Shown here one piece after another: positions 43,570 to 53,718 of a stretch of DNA of 64,000 bases. The first letter of the stretch is position 1. Every line of letters begins with the position of its first letter. A program made the position numbers and the translations under genes. The DNA comes from GCA-2746365 sp963711255 (lineage in GTDB: Bacteria > Pseudomonadota > Gammaproteobacteria > SZUA-229): NCBI GenBank assembly GCA_963711255.1, contig CAVQDO010000032.1, positions 10,668 through 74,667 of the forward strand. The letters are read 5' to 3'. The notes beneath the pieces were generated by a model. That model made no database searches. It was not told where the DNA came from and worked only from the letters and a program-made list of their open reading frames with translations.

Positions 43570-45897
43570 TTAAAAGAATGAACCAATACTAAACTGGAAT
43601 GCTCGTAAATCATCGCCCGGTACATCATTAATTGTTTGCGCATAACTAAACCTTAATGGACCAATGGGCGAAATCCAGACCAGTGACAAACCATAAGAGC
43701 TTCTTAACTGATCAGTCTGAAACCCGGTATCACCTACCTCTGCATCAAAGGTATTACGGTTTTCAAGAAACACATTACCTATATCAAGAAATGCACTCAA
43801 GCGTACTGAGCTGGGCGGCTTTTCAACAAATGGTATCGGAAATATTAAGTCCGCGCCACCAGTAACTCGCATGTTACCACCAATGGCCAAACCTGTTTCG
43901 GTATCTCTAGGGCCTAGCGAATTAGAGTCATAACCACGTACTGTACGAATTCCGCCGGCAAAATACCGTTCGAAGAATGGCAGCTCTACGGTGTCGCCAT
44001 AGCCATCACCGTACGCCAGATTAGAACGTAATAATAATGTTGTCGAACCGGTTATTCCAATGAAGGTATTGGTTCGGTAACTGAGTTTATAATACTCCAG
44101 GTCACTGCCCGGCACAGTCAAATTCATGCCCAGGGTATGCTGTGTACCTCGGGTAGCAAATACGGTACGGTTTCTTGTATCATGAGAAAAACTGGTATTT
44201 AGTGTGAAATTATGGAACCTGGTTTCACCGTCATTCTGTTCAAGAAAATCAGTCACATCCTGTGAAGTTATAGCCGCAGGGGTAAGCTCGATAAAACTAT
44301 AGCCATATCCCAGGCTGACTGTATTAAATTCAGTCAGTGGTATGCCATAACTGACATTGACATCAGCCGAGTTTGTCTGGAAATTATTGATCAACTCTTC
44401 TGCCGCGTCCCTGTTTCTAACCGAAACACTTAAGGTTCGGCTGATACCATCAATCGTGTAATACGGATTAGTATAGGCTGCACTGTATATTGTATTGGCG
44501 CTATCTGTATTTACATTGACCGAAAGCCGTTTACCGCTACCGAACAGATTTTCCTGGGTTAAACCGACATTGAACAGCAGACCCTGCGTCTGTGAAAAAC
44601 CTGCGCCTATATTGAAACTGCCCGCCAGTTTTTCTTCCACTTTGACTCTTAAGTCAACCTGGTTATCAGTACCCGGTACCGGAACGGTTTGAATATCGAT
44701 AGTTTCTATGTAAGGCAATCGCTGAATACGGGTTTTAGAACGTTCAAGCAAATCACTGGCAAGTATTGAACCTTCCATTAAACGCATTTCACGACGGTAA
44801 ACCTGGTCCTGCGTACTATCATTTCCAAAGATATCAATTCGCCTGACATAGACTTTATCGCCTGGGACTGCATGATAGGTTAAAGCGACTTCTTTTTTCT
44901 CATCATCGATAACCGGGGTAATTTTTACTTCTGAGAAAGCGTAACCAATTCGGCCCATCTGATTTTCAAGACGCTGCTTGCTGCTGGTCATCAGGCTGCG
45001 TGAAAAATAAGCGCCAGGCCGGGTCAGAATCTGGGATTCCATTGTCTGCCGGTTAACCACCAGCTCTCCGGTTAATTCCGAGGAAGATATTTTGTATCGA
45101 TCGCCTTCAACAACATTAATTGTTATGTAAATATCCTGTTTGTCAGGTGTTAAGGATACCTGGGTTGATTCGATAGTAAATTTTATATAACCACGATCGA
45201 GATAATAAGAGCGAATCTTTTCAAGGTCACCATTTAATTTTGGCTTGGAATAGTCATCCGCTGATGAGAAAACCGCCCAGGATGACGGCACGCCCGAGTC
45301 CAGCTCACCCAGTAATTCATCATCGCTGTAAACATCATTACCCACGATATTAATGTGCTTGATTAATGCTACCTGTCCTTCGGAAATAGTTATTTTGATA
45401 TCTACGCGGTTTTGGTCCAGCTCGGTTATTTCAGAGTTGATTTTTACACCGTATTTACCCTGGCTGAAATACACACGTTCCAGTTCCAGCGTCAGCTTAT
45501 CCAGCAAGGAACGGTTATAAATCTGGCCCCGGGTAACACCGATATCAAGCAATGCATCCTTTAAGGCATCGTCATCAATATCGGAATTTCCTGAAAACTC
45601 AACTTCTGCTATGGAAGGCCTTTCTTTGACTCGAACCACCAGCGTATCATTATCTCTAAGCAGTTTTACATCGGCAAAAAAGCCCGTTTTATAAAGTTCA
45701 CTAATTGCATAGGTCACCTGGTTATCATCAATCGGATCACCGACAGCGACAGGCAGATAATTGAGCAAGGTGCCATCAGGTAATCGTTGCAGACCTTCAA
45801 TTTTGATATTATCGACAATAAATGAATCTGCATGTGCAGAAAACAGGAAGACACTGTTAACCAGGGCGAATAGAAAAATTACACGAATTAATAACAT
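43570..45897 (-). CDS. bamA: Outer membrane protein assembly factor BamA
   Basis: BamA inserts beta-barrel proteins in the outer membrane. The 775-residue protein has a signal peptide (about 1-23, cut after AHA), five POTRA domains (about 25-425), and a C-terminal 16-strand barrel. The loop-6 motif VRGYDSNSLGPRD is present (about 668-680), and the last residue is Phe, the usual barrel signal. It is 17 bases downstream of rseP and upstream of skp in the conserved order. Confidence 0.97.
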   Translation of the reverse strand: MLLIRVIFLFALVNSVFLFSAHADSFIVDNIKIEGLQRLPDGTLLNYLPVAVGDPIDDNQVTYAISELYKTGFFADVKLLRDNDTLVVRVKERPSIAEVEFSGNSDIDDDALKDALLDIGVTRGQIYNRSLLDKLTLELERVYFSQGKYGVKINSEITELDQNRVDIKITISEGQVALIKHINIVGNDVYSDDELLGELDSGVPSSWAVFSSADDYSKPKLNGDLEKIRSYYLDRGYIKFTIESTQVSLTPDKQDIYITINVVEGDRYKISSSELTGELVVNRQTMESQILTRPGAYFSRSLMTSSKQRLENQMGRIGYAFSEVKITPVIDDEKKEVALTYHAVPGDKVYVRRIDIFGNDSTQDQVYRREMRLMEGSILASDLLERSKTRIQRLPYIETIDIQTVPVPGTDNQVDLRVKVEEKLAGSFNIGAGFSQTQGLLFNVGLTQENLFGSGKRLSVNVNTDSANTIYSAAYTNPYYTIDGISRTLSVSVRNRDAAEELINNFQTNSADVNVSYGIPLTEFNTVSLGYGYSFIELTPAAITSQDVTDFLEQNDGETRFHNFTLNTSFSHDTRNRTVFATRGTQHTLGMNLTVPGSDLEYYKLSYRTNTFIGITGSTTLLLRSNLAYGDGYGDTVELPFFERYFAGGIRTVRGYDSNSLGPRDTETGLAIGGNMRVTGGADLIFPIPFVEKPPSSVRLSAFLDIGNVFLENRNTFDAEVGDTGFQTDQLRSSYGLSLVWISPIGPLRFSYAQTINDVPGDDLRAFQFSIGSFF

Positions 45898-45914
45898 ACA
45901 AGCAAGATTTCCCG

Positions 45915-47285
45915 TTACTGCACCAAGCGCTGTATATCATTGAATATGGCAACACTCATTAATAAGGCAAGAAGAACAATGCCTATCTGCTGCCCTCTTA
46001 GTTCAAACGCTTCTGACACAGGCGATCCCTTGATTATTTCAATTAGATAATAAAACAGATGTCCACCATCCAGCATTGGCACCGGCAACAGGTTCAGCAC
46101 ACCGAGGCTAACTGAAATAACAGCGAGAAATGATAAGAATGAAACCAGACCGATACTCGCTGTCACGCCAGCATAGGTAGCAATGGTAATAGGTCCGGAA
46201 ATATTTGACAGTGAAGCTTCGCCGGAAACCATCTTCCATAATACACGCAGTGTTAAGGTCGACATGTCCCAGGTTTTTACTACCGCTTTGCTCACTGCCT
46301 GAAAAGTTGAATACTCTATATGGGCAATCAGCTGCTGCCTTACCTGTTCAGGAATATGCTGATAGGCTCCTATATAGCCCTGCTCTTCTTCCTTGATTTT
46401 TCTGCTTTGCGGTATGACTGTCAGCGCGGTTTCTATACCGTCGCGTAAAACAACAAACTGCATGGGTATACCTGCTTTCACGCGTATCATCTCAACCAGC
46501 GACATCCACTGATCTACCGCCACACCATCAACCTGAATAACCACATCACCTTTTTGAATACCGGCCTGTTGCGCCGCGCTTTCTTCCATGACGCCGCCAA
46601 TTTCTGCCCTTAATTTTGGCCACCATTGCTTAAACCCTAGCTGGTTGAAAATATCGCCCTCTGTTTCAAGCAGGTGCATGTCACCTAGCGCAAGCAAACG
46701 GGTATGTTCAAGCCCATCAACATCCCTCACCCGAATTGCAATATCACCGCCATCAAGACCCTGATCCAGTATTTCAAGCCTGAATTCATTCCACGACTTA
46801 ACCGCAGTATCTCCAACGTTTAAAATTTCATCCTGTATTTCAAAGCCCGCTTGTTCAGCAACACTGCCACTATCTGTTTCGCCAACAAACGGACGGTCAA
46901 CAGTAGTGCCCATCATAAACACCAGCCAGTATAAAAAGATGGCCAGTAAAAAGTTAAACGCCGGGCCGGCAAATACTATGGCAATACGTTTGGAGACATT
47001 CTGATTATTAAACGCCCGTTTTTTGTCTGCTTCGGCCACATCACCTTCGCGTTCATCAAGCATTTTGACGTAACCACCCAGTGGGATGGCAGCAATAACA
47101 TATTCTATGTCATCACCTTCAGCCGTCTTACGCTTCCAGCTTAATAATGGTTTACCAAAGCCCACTGAGAAACGCAGTACCTTTACACCGGCTTTACGCG
47201 CAACCCAGTAATGGCCATACTCATGAAAAGTGACCAGCACGCCAATCGCAACGATAAAGAAAAATATGTTGTGTAGAACACTCAT
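45915..47285 (-). CDS. rseP: Site-2 metalloprotease RseP
   Basis: RseP cleaves the anti-sigma factor RseA within the membrane and clears signal-peptide remnants. The 456-residue protein has the zinc site HEYGH (about residues 21-25) in the first helix, the second motif in LLPVPMLDGGHLFYYLIE near 395-412, and two PDZ-like regions (about 125-215 and 220-305, the second with GIQKGDVVIQVDGV). It lies 62 bases downstream of dxr. Confidence 0.97.
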   Translation of the reverse strand: MSVLHNIFFFIVAIGVLVTFHEYGHYWVARKAGVKVLRFSVGFGKPLLSWKRKTAEGDDIEYVIAAIPLGGYVKMLDEREGDVAEADKKRAFNNQNVSKRIAIVFAGPAFNFLLAIFLYWLVFMMGTTVDRPFVGETDSGSVAEQAGFEIQDEILNVGDTAVKSWNEFRLEILDQGLDGGDIAIRVRDVDGLEHTRLLALGDMHLLETEGDIFNQLGFKQWWPKLRAEIGGVMEESAAQQAGIQKGDVVIQVDGVAVDQWMSLVEMIRVKAGIPMQFVVLRDGIETALTVIPQSRKIKEEEQGYIGAYQHIPEQVRQQLIAHIEYSTFQAVSKAVVKTWDMSTLTLRVLWKMVSGEASLSNISGPITIATYAGVTASIGLVSFLSFLAVISVSLGVLNLLPVPMLDGGHLFYYLIEIIKGSPVSEAFELRGQQIGIVLLALLMSVAIFNDIQRLVQ

Positions 47286-47347
47286 AAGTAGAATTTAAAT
47301 ATATAGGTGGTAGTTATAATTAGTTATTATTTTTTAGTTATTTATTA

Positions 47348-48577
47348 TTAGTGTTTACTTAACCGGGCAATGCAATCATTGGTTAATGCCCTTGCCATTT
47401 CATCTGCTTCCAGAATCCTTTCGAGCGAGCTTACGTCTTCAGAAATACTGGCTTTATCCAGTACCTGTTCTATCAATAATGCTATATCAGTAAAACGTAT
47501 CGTTTCATCCAGGAAGGCAGCTACAGCAATTTCATTGGCAGCATTCAATACGATAGTTGCAGTACCGCCCCTTTTTATTGCCTCGTAACACAAACGCAAA
47601 CAGGGAAACCGGTCCAGATCCGGTTTTTCAAACTCAAGCTTTGCGACATCAAAAATATTCAGTGGTTCAACCCCCGAATCAATCCGCTGCGGCCAGGCCA
47701 GCGCGTGCGCAATAGGCGTACGCATATCTGGATTACCTAACTGGGCAAGTACAGAACCATCGCTATAACTCACCATAGAATGAATCACACTCTGCGGATG
47801 CACCACGACATCGATATTAGCGATATCCATGTCAAACAGCCAGTAAGCTTCGATTAATTCAAGACCTTTATTCATCAAAGTCGCCGAATCCACCGAAATC
47901 TTCCTGCCCATATCCCAGTTCGGATGGTTAACCGCCTGTTCCGGTGTCACCTCTTGCAGCTGCTCAAGATTGAAGGTTCTAAACGGTCCACCACTTGCGG
48001 TCAGTAAAACCCGTTCTATACCCGCATGCCCCTGAGCATTAGTCACCTTAACGGATGAGTGATGCTGTGTGAGGCAATCGGGCAGGCACTGAAAGATAGC
48101 ATTATGCTCACTATCAACCGGCATTAATACCGCATCATTCTCTTTCGCGGTGTCCATAAACAGTTTACCAGACATTACCAGCGCTTCTTTATTAGCCAGC
48201 AACACCCGCTTACCTGCTTTAGCCGCTGCCAGTGTCGGCACCAGCCCGGCCGCGCCAACAATGGCAGCAACAACGCAGTCTACTTCTGCCTCATTAACAA
48301 CCTGTAACAGGCCTTGCTCTCCATCCAGTACCTGGGTATTGATATTTTTAGCCTGCAGCCGCGAAGCCAGTTCGGCAGCCGATGATACATCATTCATTAC
48401 AGCATAACGCGGTTGCCAGCGCTCGCATAATGACTCCAGCGCATCCACATTATTATTCGCGGTAAGCGCTAGAACACGATAGAGATCAGGATGCTGCGCG
48501 ACCACATCCAGTGTACTGCTGCCAATGCTGCCGGTTGCACCTAATACTGTAAGCTGTAGCGCTGTGGATTGCGTCAT
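47348..48577 (-). CDS. dxr: 1-deoxy-D-xylulose 5-phosphate reductoisomerase
   Basis: Dxr makes 2-C-methyl-D-erythritol 4-phosphate, the first committed step of the MEP isoprenoid pathway. The 409-residue protein has the NADPH site LGATGSIGSSTLDV (about 12-25), the LLANKEALVMSG segment, the metal/substrate site PVDSEHNAIFQCL (about 153-165), and the flexible loop with NHPNWDMGRKISVDSATLMNKG. Its ATG overlaps the stop of cdsA by 4 bases. Confidence 0.97.
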   Translation of the reverse strand: MTQSTALQLTVLGATGSIGSSTLDVVAQHPDLYRVLALTANNNVDALESLCERWQPRYAVMNDVSSAAELASRLQAKNINTQVLDGEQGLLQVVNEAEVDCVVAAIVGAAGLVPTLAAAKAGKRVLLANKEALVMSGKLFMDTAKENDAVLMPVDSEHNAIFQCLPDCLTQHHSSVKVTNAQGHAGIERVLLTASGGPFRTFNLEQLQEVTPEQAVNHPNWDMGRKISVDSATLMNKGLELIEAYWLFDMDIANIDVVVHPQSVIHSMVSYSDGSVLAQLGNPDMRTPIAHALAWPQRIDSGVEPLNIFDVAKLEFEKPDLDRFPCLRLCYEAIKRGGTATIVLNAANEIAVAAFLDETIRFTDIALLIEQVLDKASISEDVSSLERILEADEMARALTNDCIARLSKH

Positions 48578-49410
48578 AATACGCTGCTGTAAATAAACCA
48601 GTTAAATCCAAGCAGAAACACCGGCATTGCCGCCAGAACACTGTCGATGCGATCCAGTATACCACCATGGCCCGGCAGGATATTACCGCTGTCTTTCAAA
48701 CCCGCTTCGCGTTTTAAAAAACTGATATAGAGGTCACCGCTAACTGAAACAAACGTTAGTATCACAGAGAGCAGAACCAGCAAGGCAGCACGCTCGGTAC
48801 TTAGATCGAAATAGTAGCTGGCCAGCAGCGTGTAAATAGAAGTAGCAACAACTGCGCCGATCAGCCCCTCTTTGGTCTTGCCCGGGCTGATAAAAGGCGC
48901 CAGTTTATTTTTACCGAATTTCTTACCCGAGAAATAGGCACCAATATCAGCAACCCAAACCAGCGACAGTGCATAGAACAGCCAGTATGGCCCCTGTTTA
49001 TCAACGCCAATGTAGATTGAGTGCACCTCATTCATTGCAATCGCGGCAGCCGGCAGAACTATAAAAGCGATAAACAGTTTATCCAGCTTTAACGCCGAAC
49101 TGGCAGCCCTGGGTTTTGCACTTTTAAGGTAGTAAGTAATACTAAACCACCACATGGCACTAAGGTACACCGGCCACAGTATGAAATCATTTGCGTATTC
49201 ATAGAGCGCCCAGGTAACCCCGCTCATCAATAGCGCGTACACACAACGCAGTATGATATTGCTTACACCGGATAATTTCGCCCACTCGTAACCGGCAATC
49301 AGCACGATAAATAAGACAAAGTAAAAAAACACAGAAGTTGGCTGGAAGAAAATTATCCAGAAAACAAAGGCCGCCAGGGGAATTGCGGTTAATATGCGTT
49401 GGTACAACAT
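48574..49410 (-). CDS. cdsA: Phosphatidate cytidylyltransferase
   Basis: CdsA makes CDP-diacylglycerol, the precursor of all membrane phospholipids. The 278-residue integral protein has about eight hydrophobic helices and the family signature near the C-terminus, SGDLYISFLKREAGLKDSG plus LPGHGGILDRIDS (about 222-258, together holding the metal-binding Asp residues). It lies between uppS (77 bases) and dxr (4-base overlap). Confidence 0.96.
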   Translation of the reverse strand: MLYQRILTAIPLAAFVFWIIFFQPTSVFFYFVLFIVLIAGYEWAKLSGVSNIILRCVYALLMSGVTWALYEYANDFILWPVYLSAMWWFSITYYLKSAKPRAASSALKLDKLFIAFIVLPAAAIAMNEVHSIYIGVDKQGPYWLFYALSLVWVADIGAYFSGKKFGKNKLAPFISPGKTKEGLIGAVVATSIYTLLASYYFDLSTERAALLVLLSVILTFVSVSGDLYISFLKREAGLKDSGNILPGHGGILDRIDSVLAAMPVFLLGFNWFIYSSVL

Positions 49411-49487
49411 TTTAAGTTTTTTTATTCACGATATTTATTCGATTGATCACGATCTTATTTCAAGTTTAATAAAACTGCTTAACACCA

Positions 49488-50261
49488 TCATTCCGATGTT
49501 TCCTGTTCAACAATCTGCTCACCGGTTTTACCAAAACGCCGCTGCCTGCCAGCATACCACTGCAGGGCTTCAGCAAAATCCTCGTCAGCAAAATCAGGCC
49601 ACAAGGTATCAACAAAATGCAGCTCACTATAGGCCAGCTGCCATATCAAAAAATTACTAATTCGCTGCTCACCGCCGGTACGGATAAACAGGTCTGGCGC
49701 CGGCTGCTGGCTCAACGCCGTATACGAATTAAACAGGTCTTCCGTTATATCATTCGCCGTAATTAATTTCTTATCATAGTCCTGTAATAACTGCCTGCAG
49801 GCATTAACCACATCCCAACGGCCGCCATAGTTAGCCGCAATGTTCAACTTCAGACCGGTATTATCCCTGGTCAGCTGCTCTGACTCAGCAATACTTTTTT
49901 GCAGACTTTCGGAAAACCGGCTGCAATCACCAATAAACTGCACACATACATTCTTCTTATGCAGCTTCTTTACTTCAGAAGTAAGCGTTGAAACAAACAA
50001 CGACATTAAACTGCTGACTTCTGACTTTGGGCGATTCCAGTTTTCACTGCTAAAAGCAAATATCGTTAATACTTCAATGGCATTTTTAGCGCAGTTTTCG
50101 ACTATTTTTCTTGTCGCATTAACGCCCGCCTTATGTCCAGCTGCCCGTGGCAGGTGCCGTTTGTTTGCCCAGCGGCCATTACCATCCATGACCACAGCAA
50201 TATGACGGGGCAAGATCCGGTCAATAGCGGATGAATCATCCGCTTGAGAATTTTCACTCAT
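49488..50261 (-). CDS. uppS: Undecaprenyl diphosphate synthase
   Basis: UppS extends farnesyl diphosphate with isopentenyl diphosphate to give the C55 carrier for peptidoglycan and O-antigen. The 257-residue cis-prenyltransferase has HIAVVMDGNGRWA (about 20-32) with the catalytic Asp, FAFSSENWNRP, LNIAANYGGRWD, and the C-terminal DLFIRTGGEQRISNFL. It follows frr after 22 bases. Confidence 0.97.
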   Translation of the reverse strand: MSENSQADDSSAIDRILPRHIAVVMDGNGRWANKRHLPRAAGHKAGVNATRKIVENCAKNAIEVLTIFAFSSENWNRPKSEVSSLMSLFVSTLTSEVKKLHKKNVCVQFIGDCSRFSESLQKSIAESEQLTRDNTGLKLNIAANYGGRWDVVNACRQLLQDYDKKLITANDITEDLFNSYTALSQQPAPDLFIRTGGEQRISNFLIWQLAYSELHFVDTLWPDFADEDFAEALQWYAGRQRRFGKTGEQIVEQETSE

Positions 50262-50283
50262 GAAACTGCTTTACCGTCTGCAA

Positions 50284-50841
50284 TTAAATTTCCATTAACT
50301 CTTTTTCTTTAACCGCAATCACTTCATCAACGCTGGCAACATATTTATCCGTATATTTCTGCACCTGTTCTTCTGCACCGCGGCCTTCGTCTTCGGAAAT
50401 ATCTTTCTCTTTCAACAGATCTTTAAAATCGCTGTTAGCATCACGCCTGATATTACGAATGGCAATTTTCGCATTTTCACCTTCACCCTTGACTACCTTA
50501 ACCAGCTCACGACGACGCTCCTCGGTTAATGGCGGCATAGGAATACGAATCAAGTTGCCCGCCGTAGAAGGATTCAGGCCCAGGCCTGAATTTAAAATGG
50601 CTTTTTCAACAACCGCCACCATTTGCTTTTCCCAGGGTGCTACAGCGAGAGTTCTGGAATCTTCCACGGTTACATTAGCAACCTGGTTAATAGGGGTATC
50701 AGTGCCATAATAGTCAACGGCTATCTGATCGAGCAAACTTGGGTGTGCACGGCCAGTTCTGATTTTTGTTAATTCACTACGTAATGAGTCAACGCTTTTA
50801 CCCATACGTGATTCTGCGTCCGCAAGAATTTCTTCAATCAC
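50284..50841 (-). CDS. frr: Ribosome recycling factor
   Basis: Frr splits post-termination ribosomes together with EF-G. The 185-residue protein has the standard length and signatures: LRTGRA-type start in LTKIRTGRAHPSLLD, YYGTDTPINQVANV, and IPMPPLTEERRRELVKV. The start codon follows directly on the pyrH stop, indicating coupling. Confidence 0.98.
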   Translation of the reverse strand: MIEEILADAESRMGKSVDSLRSELTKIRTGRAHPSLLDQIAVDYYGTDTPINQVANVTVEDSRTLAVAPWEKQMVAVVEKAILNSGLGLNPSTAGNLIRIPMPPLTEERRRELVKVVKGEGENAKIAIRNIRRDANSDFKDLLKEKDISEDEGRGAEEQVQKYTDKYVASVDEVIAVKEKELMEI

Positions 50842-51564
50842 TTATTTCTCCCCCATTGTTACAGTGGTACCAATTGTCTTGTCTTTCATAGCTGCTGGCA
50901 GAGAGCCTGCATCATTCAAATTAAATATTCGAAGCGGTAAATTATTATCCCGGCATAATACGATTGCTGTTGCATCCATAACCTGCAGATTCTTATCAAG
51001 CACTTCGTCAAAGCTTAGCGTTTCATATCGCTTTGCATTCGGGTTTTTGGCAGGATCTGAATCATAAACGCCATCAACCTTGGTCGCTTTCAGTACACAA
51101 TCAGCATGTATTTCGACAGCACGAAGACAGCCGGCAGTATCCGTAGTAAAAAACGGGTTGCCAATGCCTGCAGCAAAAATAACAACACGGCCTTTTTCAA
51201 GGTGTCTTGTCGCTCGTCGCTGCACGTACTCTTCACACATACGGTTTATTTTGATTGCAGACATTACCCGACAGGTCATGCCCAGCTTCTCCAGCGCATC
51301 CTGCATTGCCAGGCTGTTCATCACTGTTGCCAGCATACCCATATGGTCGCCGGTAACACGGTCAATACCCGATTTAACCAGGCCAGCGCCTCTGAATATA
51401 TTGCCGCCGCCGATAACCAGAGCAACTTCAACGCCGCTGTTAACCACTTCAGTAATTTCCGTAGCAACGCGTTTCAGCATGTTCTTATCAATTCCATAAT
51501 CCAGATCACCCATCAGGGCTTCACCGCTAAGCTTAAGTAAAACACGTTTATATATTGCTGACAT
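50842..51564 (-). CDS. pyrH: UMP kinase
   Basis: PyrH phosphorylates UMP to UDP. The 240-residue amino-acid-kinase-fold protein has LLKLSGEALMG (about 8-18), VIGGGNIFRG (about 51-60), GTGNPFFTTD-like AAGIGNPFFTTDTA, and KATKVDGVYDSDP. It links pyrimidine metabolism to the adjoining translation genes. Confidence 0.98.
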   Translation of the reverse strand: MSAIYKRVLLKLSGEALMGDLDYGIDKNMLKRVATEITEVVNSGVEVALVIGGGNIFRGAGLVKSGIDRVTGDHMGMLATVMNSLAMQDALEKLGMTCRVMSAIKINRMCEEYVQRRATRHLEKGRVVIFAAGIGNPFFTTDTAGCLRAVEIHADCVLKATKVDGVYDSDPAKNPNAKRYETLSFDEVLDKNLQVMDATAIVLCRDNNLPLRIFNLNDAGSLPAAMKDKTIGTTVTMGEK

Positions 51565-51627
51565 ATCTGATATTCGCCTGTTTTGTTAATTATGGTTATA
51601 AGTTTCTTATTTTATTATTATTCACAC

Positions 51628-51652
51628 AAAAAACCGGGAGATGTCCCCCGGT
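51628..51652 (-). terminator. Rho-independent terminator after tsf
   Basis: On the minus strand an ACCGGG/CCCGGT stem (51647-51652 with 51633-51638) is followed by a run of six T. It lies about 120 bases after the tsf stop and before pyrH, so rpsB-tsf can be separated from the pyrH-frr transcript. Confidence 0.82.
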
Positions 51653-51774
51653 CTTTTGTGCCACTATAAACGTCGTCCTTTATGTATAAAAATATGTGCC
51701 GTACTTATGAAAAATCTTCTTAAATACATATAGCCACTCATTTAATACCGGGTCCTTTGTGTTATTGCTTTTGC

Positions 51775-52656
51775 TTAACCGTTTACCTGTGCCATTACTT
51801 CGTCTGCAAAGTTTTCCTGCTTCTTCTCGATACCTTCACCAACTTCATATCGAACAAAACTGTTCACTTTTGCGCCGGCATCAGAAAGCAGTGTTTCAAC
51901 TGTGATATCGGGATTTTTAACGAACTGCTGGCCAAGCAATGTAATCTCAGCAAGGTATTTACGAACACGTCCGGTAAGCATCTTCTCAACGATATCCGCT
52001 GGTTTACCGCTTTCCAGTGCCTGTGCACGTAAAATATCTTTTTCTTTTTCAAGAACGTCAGCAGGAACATCTTTTTCACTGACACACAAAGGGTTGCTTG
52101 CAGCAATATGCATAGCAACGTCCTTAATAAGGTCATCGTTGCCATTTTCCATTTCCACCAGTACACCCATACGAGCACCGTGTAAATAGCTACCGAAAGT
52201 ACCATTTGCTGTCTCAGATATTACGAAACGGCGAAGCTGTAAATTCTCACCAATTTTGGCAATTTTCGTCTTGCGTGCTTCTTCGATAGTTTCTGAAGAA
52301 CCGTGCAGAGTCATTTCTGACAATGCAGCAATATCCGCAGGTTTATTTTCTAATGCTGTCTGCGCAATGGCTTCAACAAACGACAGGAAGTCGTCGCCAC
52401 CAGAGACAAAGTCGGTTTCACAGTTTACTTCTACCACAGAAGCTGTTTTGCCGTCGTCACTGATCTTGATAACAACACGGCCTTCTGCCGCTACACGACC
52501 TGCTTTTTTATCCGCTTTTGCTAAACCGGATTTACGCATATTCTCGATTGCTGCATCGATATCACCATCAACTTCCTGCAGCGCTTTTTTGCATTCCATC
52601 ATGCCTGAACCTGTACGTTCACGCAGTTCTTTAACCATTGAAGCTGTAATTTGCAT
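51775..52656 (-). CDS. tsf: Elongation factor Ts
   Basis: EF-Ts exchanges GDP on EF-Tu. The protein has 293 residues from the ATG at 52656; the codon before it is GTG at 52659, also possible, but the AGAGG site is better spaced for the ATG. The N-terminal UBA-like part ELRERTGSGMMECKKAL and the TDF motif region VNCETDFVS (about 76-84), with the core and dimerisation region after it, are canonical. It follows rpsB after 84 bases, as usual. Confidence 0.97.
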   Translation of the reverse strand: MQITASMVKELRERTGSGMMECKKALQEVDGDIDAAIENMRKSGLAKADKKAGRVAAEGRVVIKISDDGKTASVVEVNCETDFVSGGDDFLSFVEAIAQTALENKPADIAALSEMTLHGSSETIEEARKTKIAKIGENLQLRRFVISETANGTFGSYLHGARMGVLVEMENGNDDLIKDVAMHIAASNPLCVSEKDVPADVLEKEKDILRAQALESGKPADIVEKMLTGRVRKYLAEITLLGQQFVKNPDITVETLLSDAGAKVNSFVRYEVGEGIEKKQENFADEVMAQVNG

Positions 52657-52740
52657 CACAGTAACCTCTTAAAATAAATTTTTCTAAAAATAGACTAAAT
52701 AGTGCCCGATATAGTGACCAGGGCAACGATTCGGTTTTCC

Positions 52741-53718
52741 TTATTCAGCGTCAGTTGCTGCTTTCTTTTTAGGCGCAGCCTTTTTCTTAACAGCTGCTTT
52801 TTTCTTTACTGTCTTTTTCTTGGCCGCCGCTTTCTTCTTGGGAGCTGCTTCAACTGTTTCTGCAACAGCTGTTTCAGGAGCCGCTGTTTCAGGAGCAGCT
52901 TCTACAACCGCTTCTTCAGAAGCCGGTTCTTCAGCAGCTGCTTTTTCGACAGGACGTTTCGCCGCTGCTTTCTTCGGCGCTGCTTTCTTAGCAGCCGCTT
53001 TTTTCGCTACAGGCTCTTCATTGCGTTGAATAACTGCAGATGCACGGCCTTCAATAACCGCATCAGCAATACCCTGTGCGTATAACTGAATCGCCTTGAT
53101 CGCGTCATCGTTACCAGGAATAACGTAGTCAACACCATCGGGGGAGTTATTGGAATCAACGATACCAAATACCGGGATACCTAAAGTGTTAGCTTCTTTA
53201 ATCGCAATATCTTCATGACCAACGTCAATAACGAAGACGGCACTTGGCAGGCTTTTCATGTCCTTAATACCACCAAGAACTTTTTCTTTCTTTTCCATTT
53301 CGCGGGTAAGCATTAACTGCTCTTTTTTATTCAAACGATCAAAACCGCCATTTTCTGACATTTCTTCCAGTTCTTTTAAACGTGAAATAGACTGGCGAAT
53401 GGTTTTGTAGTTAGTCAGCATGCCGCCTAACCAGCGATGGCTGACATAAGGCATACCGCAACGCTGAGCTTCTTCTGCAACGATGTTACGAGCTGCGCGC
53501 TTGGTACCGACAAAAAGGATGTTGCCACGGTTAGCGGCAATTTTACCCAGAGCGTTTACTGCATCCAGATATAAAGGCAGTGTTTTCTCAAGGTTGATAA
53601 TATGAATTTTGTTACGTGATCCAAAAATGTACTCAGACATTTGCGGATTCCAGAAACGGGTTTGATGACCAAAATGTACGCCTGCTTCAAGCATCAGACG
53701 CATAGTAACGTTAGGCAT
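52741..53718 (-). CDS. rpsB: 30S ribosomal protein S2 with long Lys/Ala-rich C-terminal extension
   Basis: The start is the ATG at 53718, with GGAGAAG about 6 bases before it; the frame is open upstream but lacks a site. The product has 325 residues. Residues 1-240 are normal S2 (MLEAGVHFGHQTRFWNPQM, FVGTKRAA, HRWLGGMLTN, PDGVDYVIPGNDDA). The last 85 residues form a low-complexity extension of KKAAAKK and PKKAA-type repeats separated by an acidic Glu/Ala section. E. coli S2 ends at 241. The tail is probably disordered and may bind nucleic acid. Confidence 0.97.
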   Translation of the reverse strand: MPNVTMRLMLEAGVHFGHQTRFWNPQMSEYIFGSRNKIHIINLEKTLPLYLDAVNALGKIAANRGNILFVGTKRAARNIVAEEAQRCGMPYVSHRWLGGMLTNYKTIRQSISRLKELEEMSENGGFDRLNKKEQLMLTREMEKKEKVLGGIKDMKSLPSAVFVIDVGHEDIAIKEANTLGIPVFGIVDSNNSPDGVDYVIPGNDDAIKAIQLYAQGIADAVIEGRASAVIQRNEEPVAKKAAAKKAAPKKAAAKRPVEKAAAEEPASEEAVVEAAPETAAPETAVAETVEAAPKKKAAAKKKTVKKKAAVKKKAAPKKKAATDAE

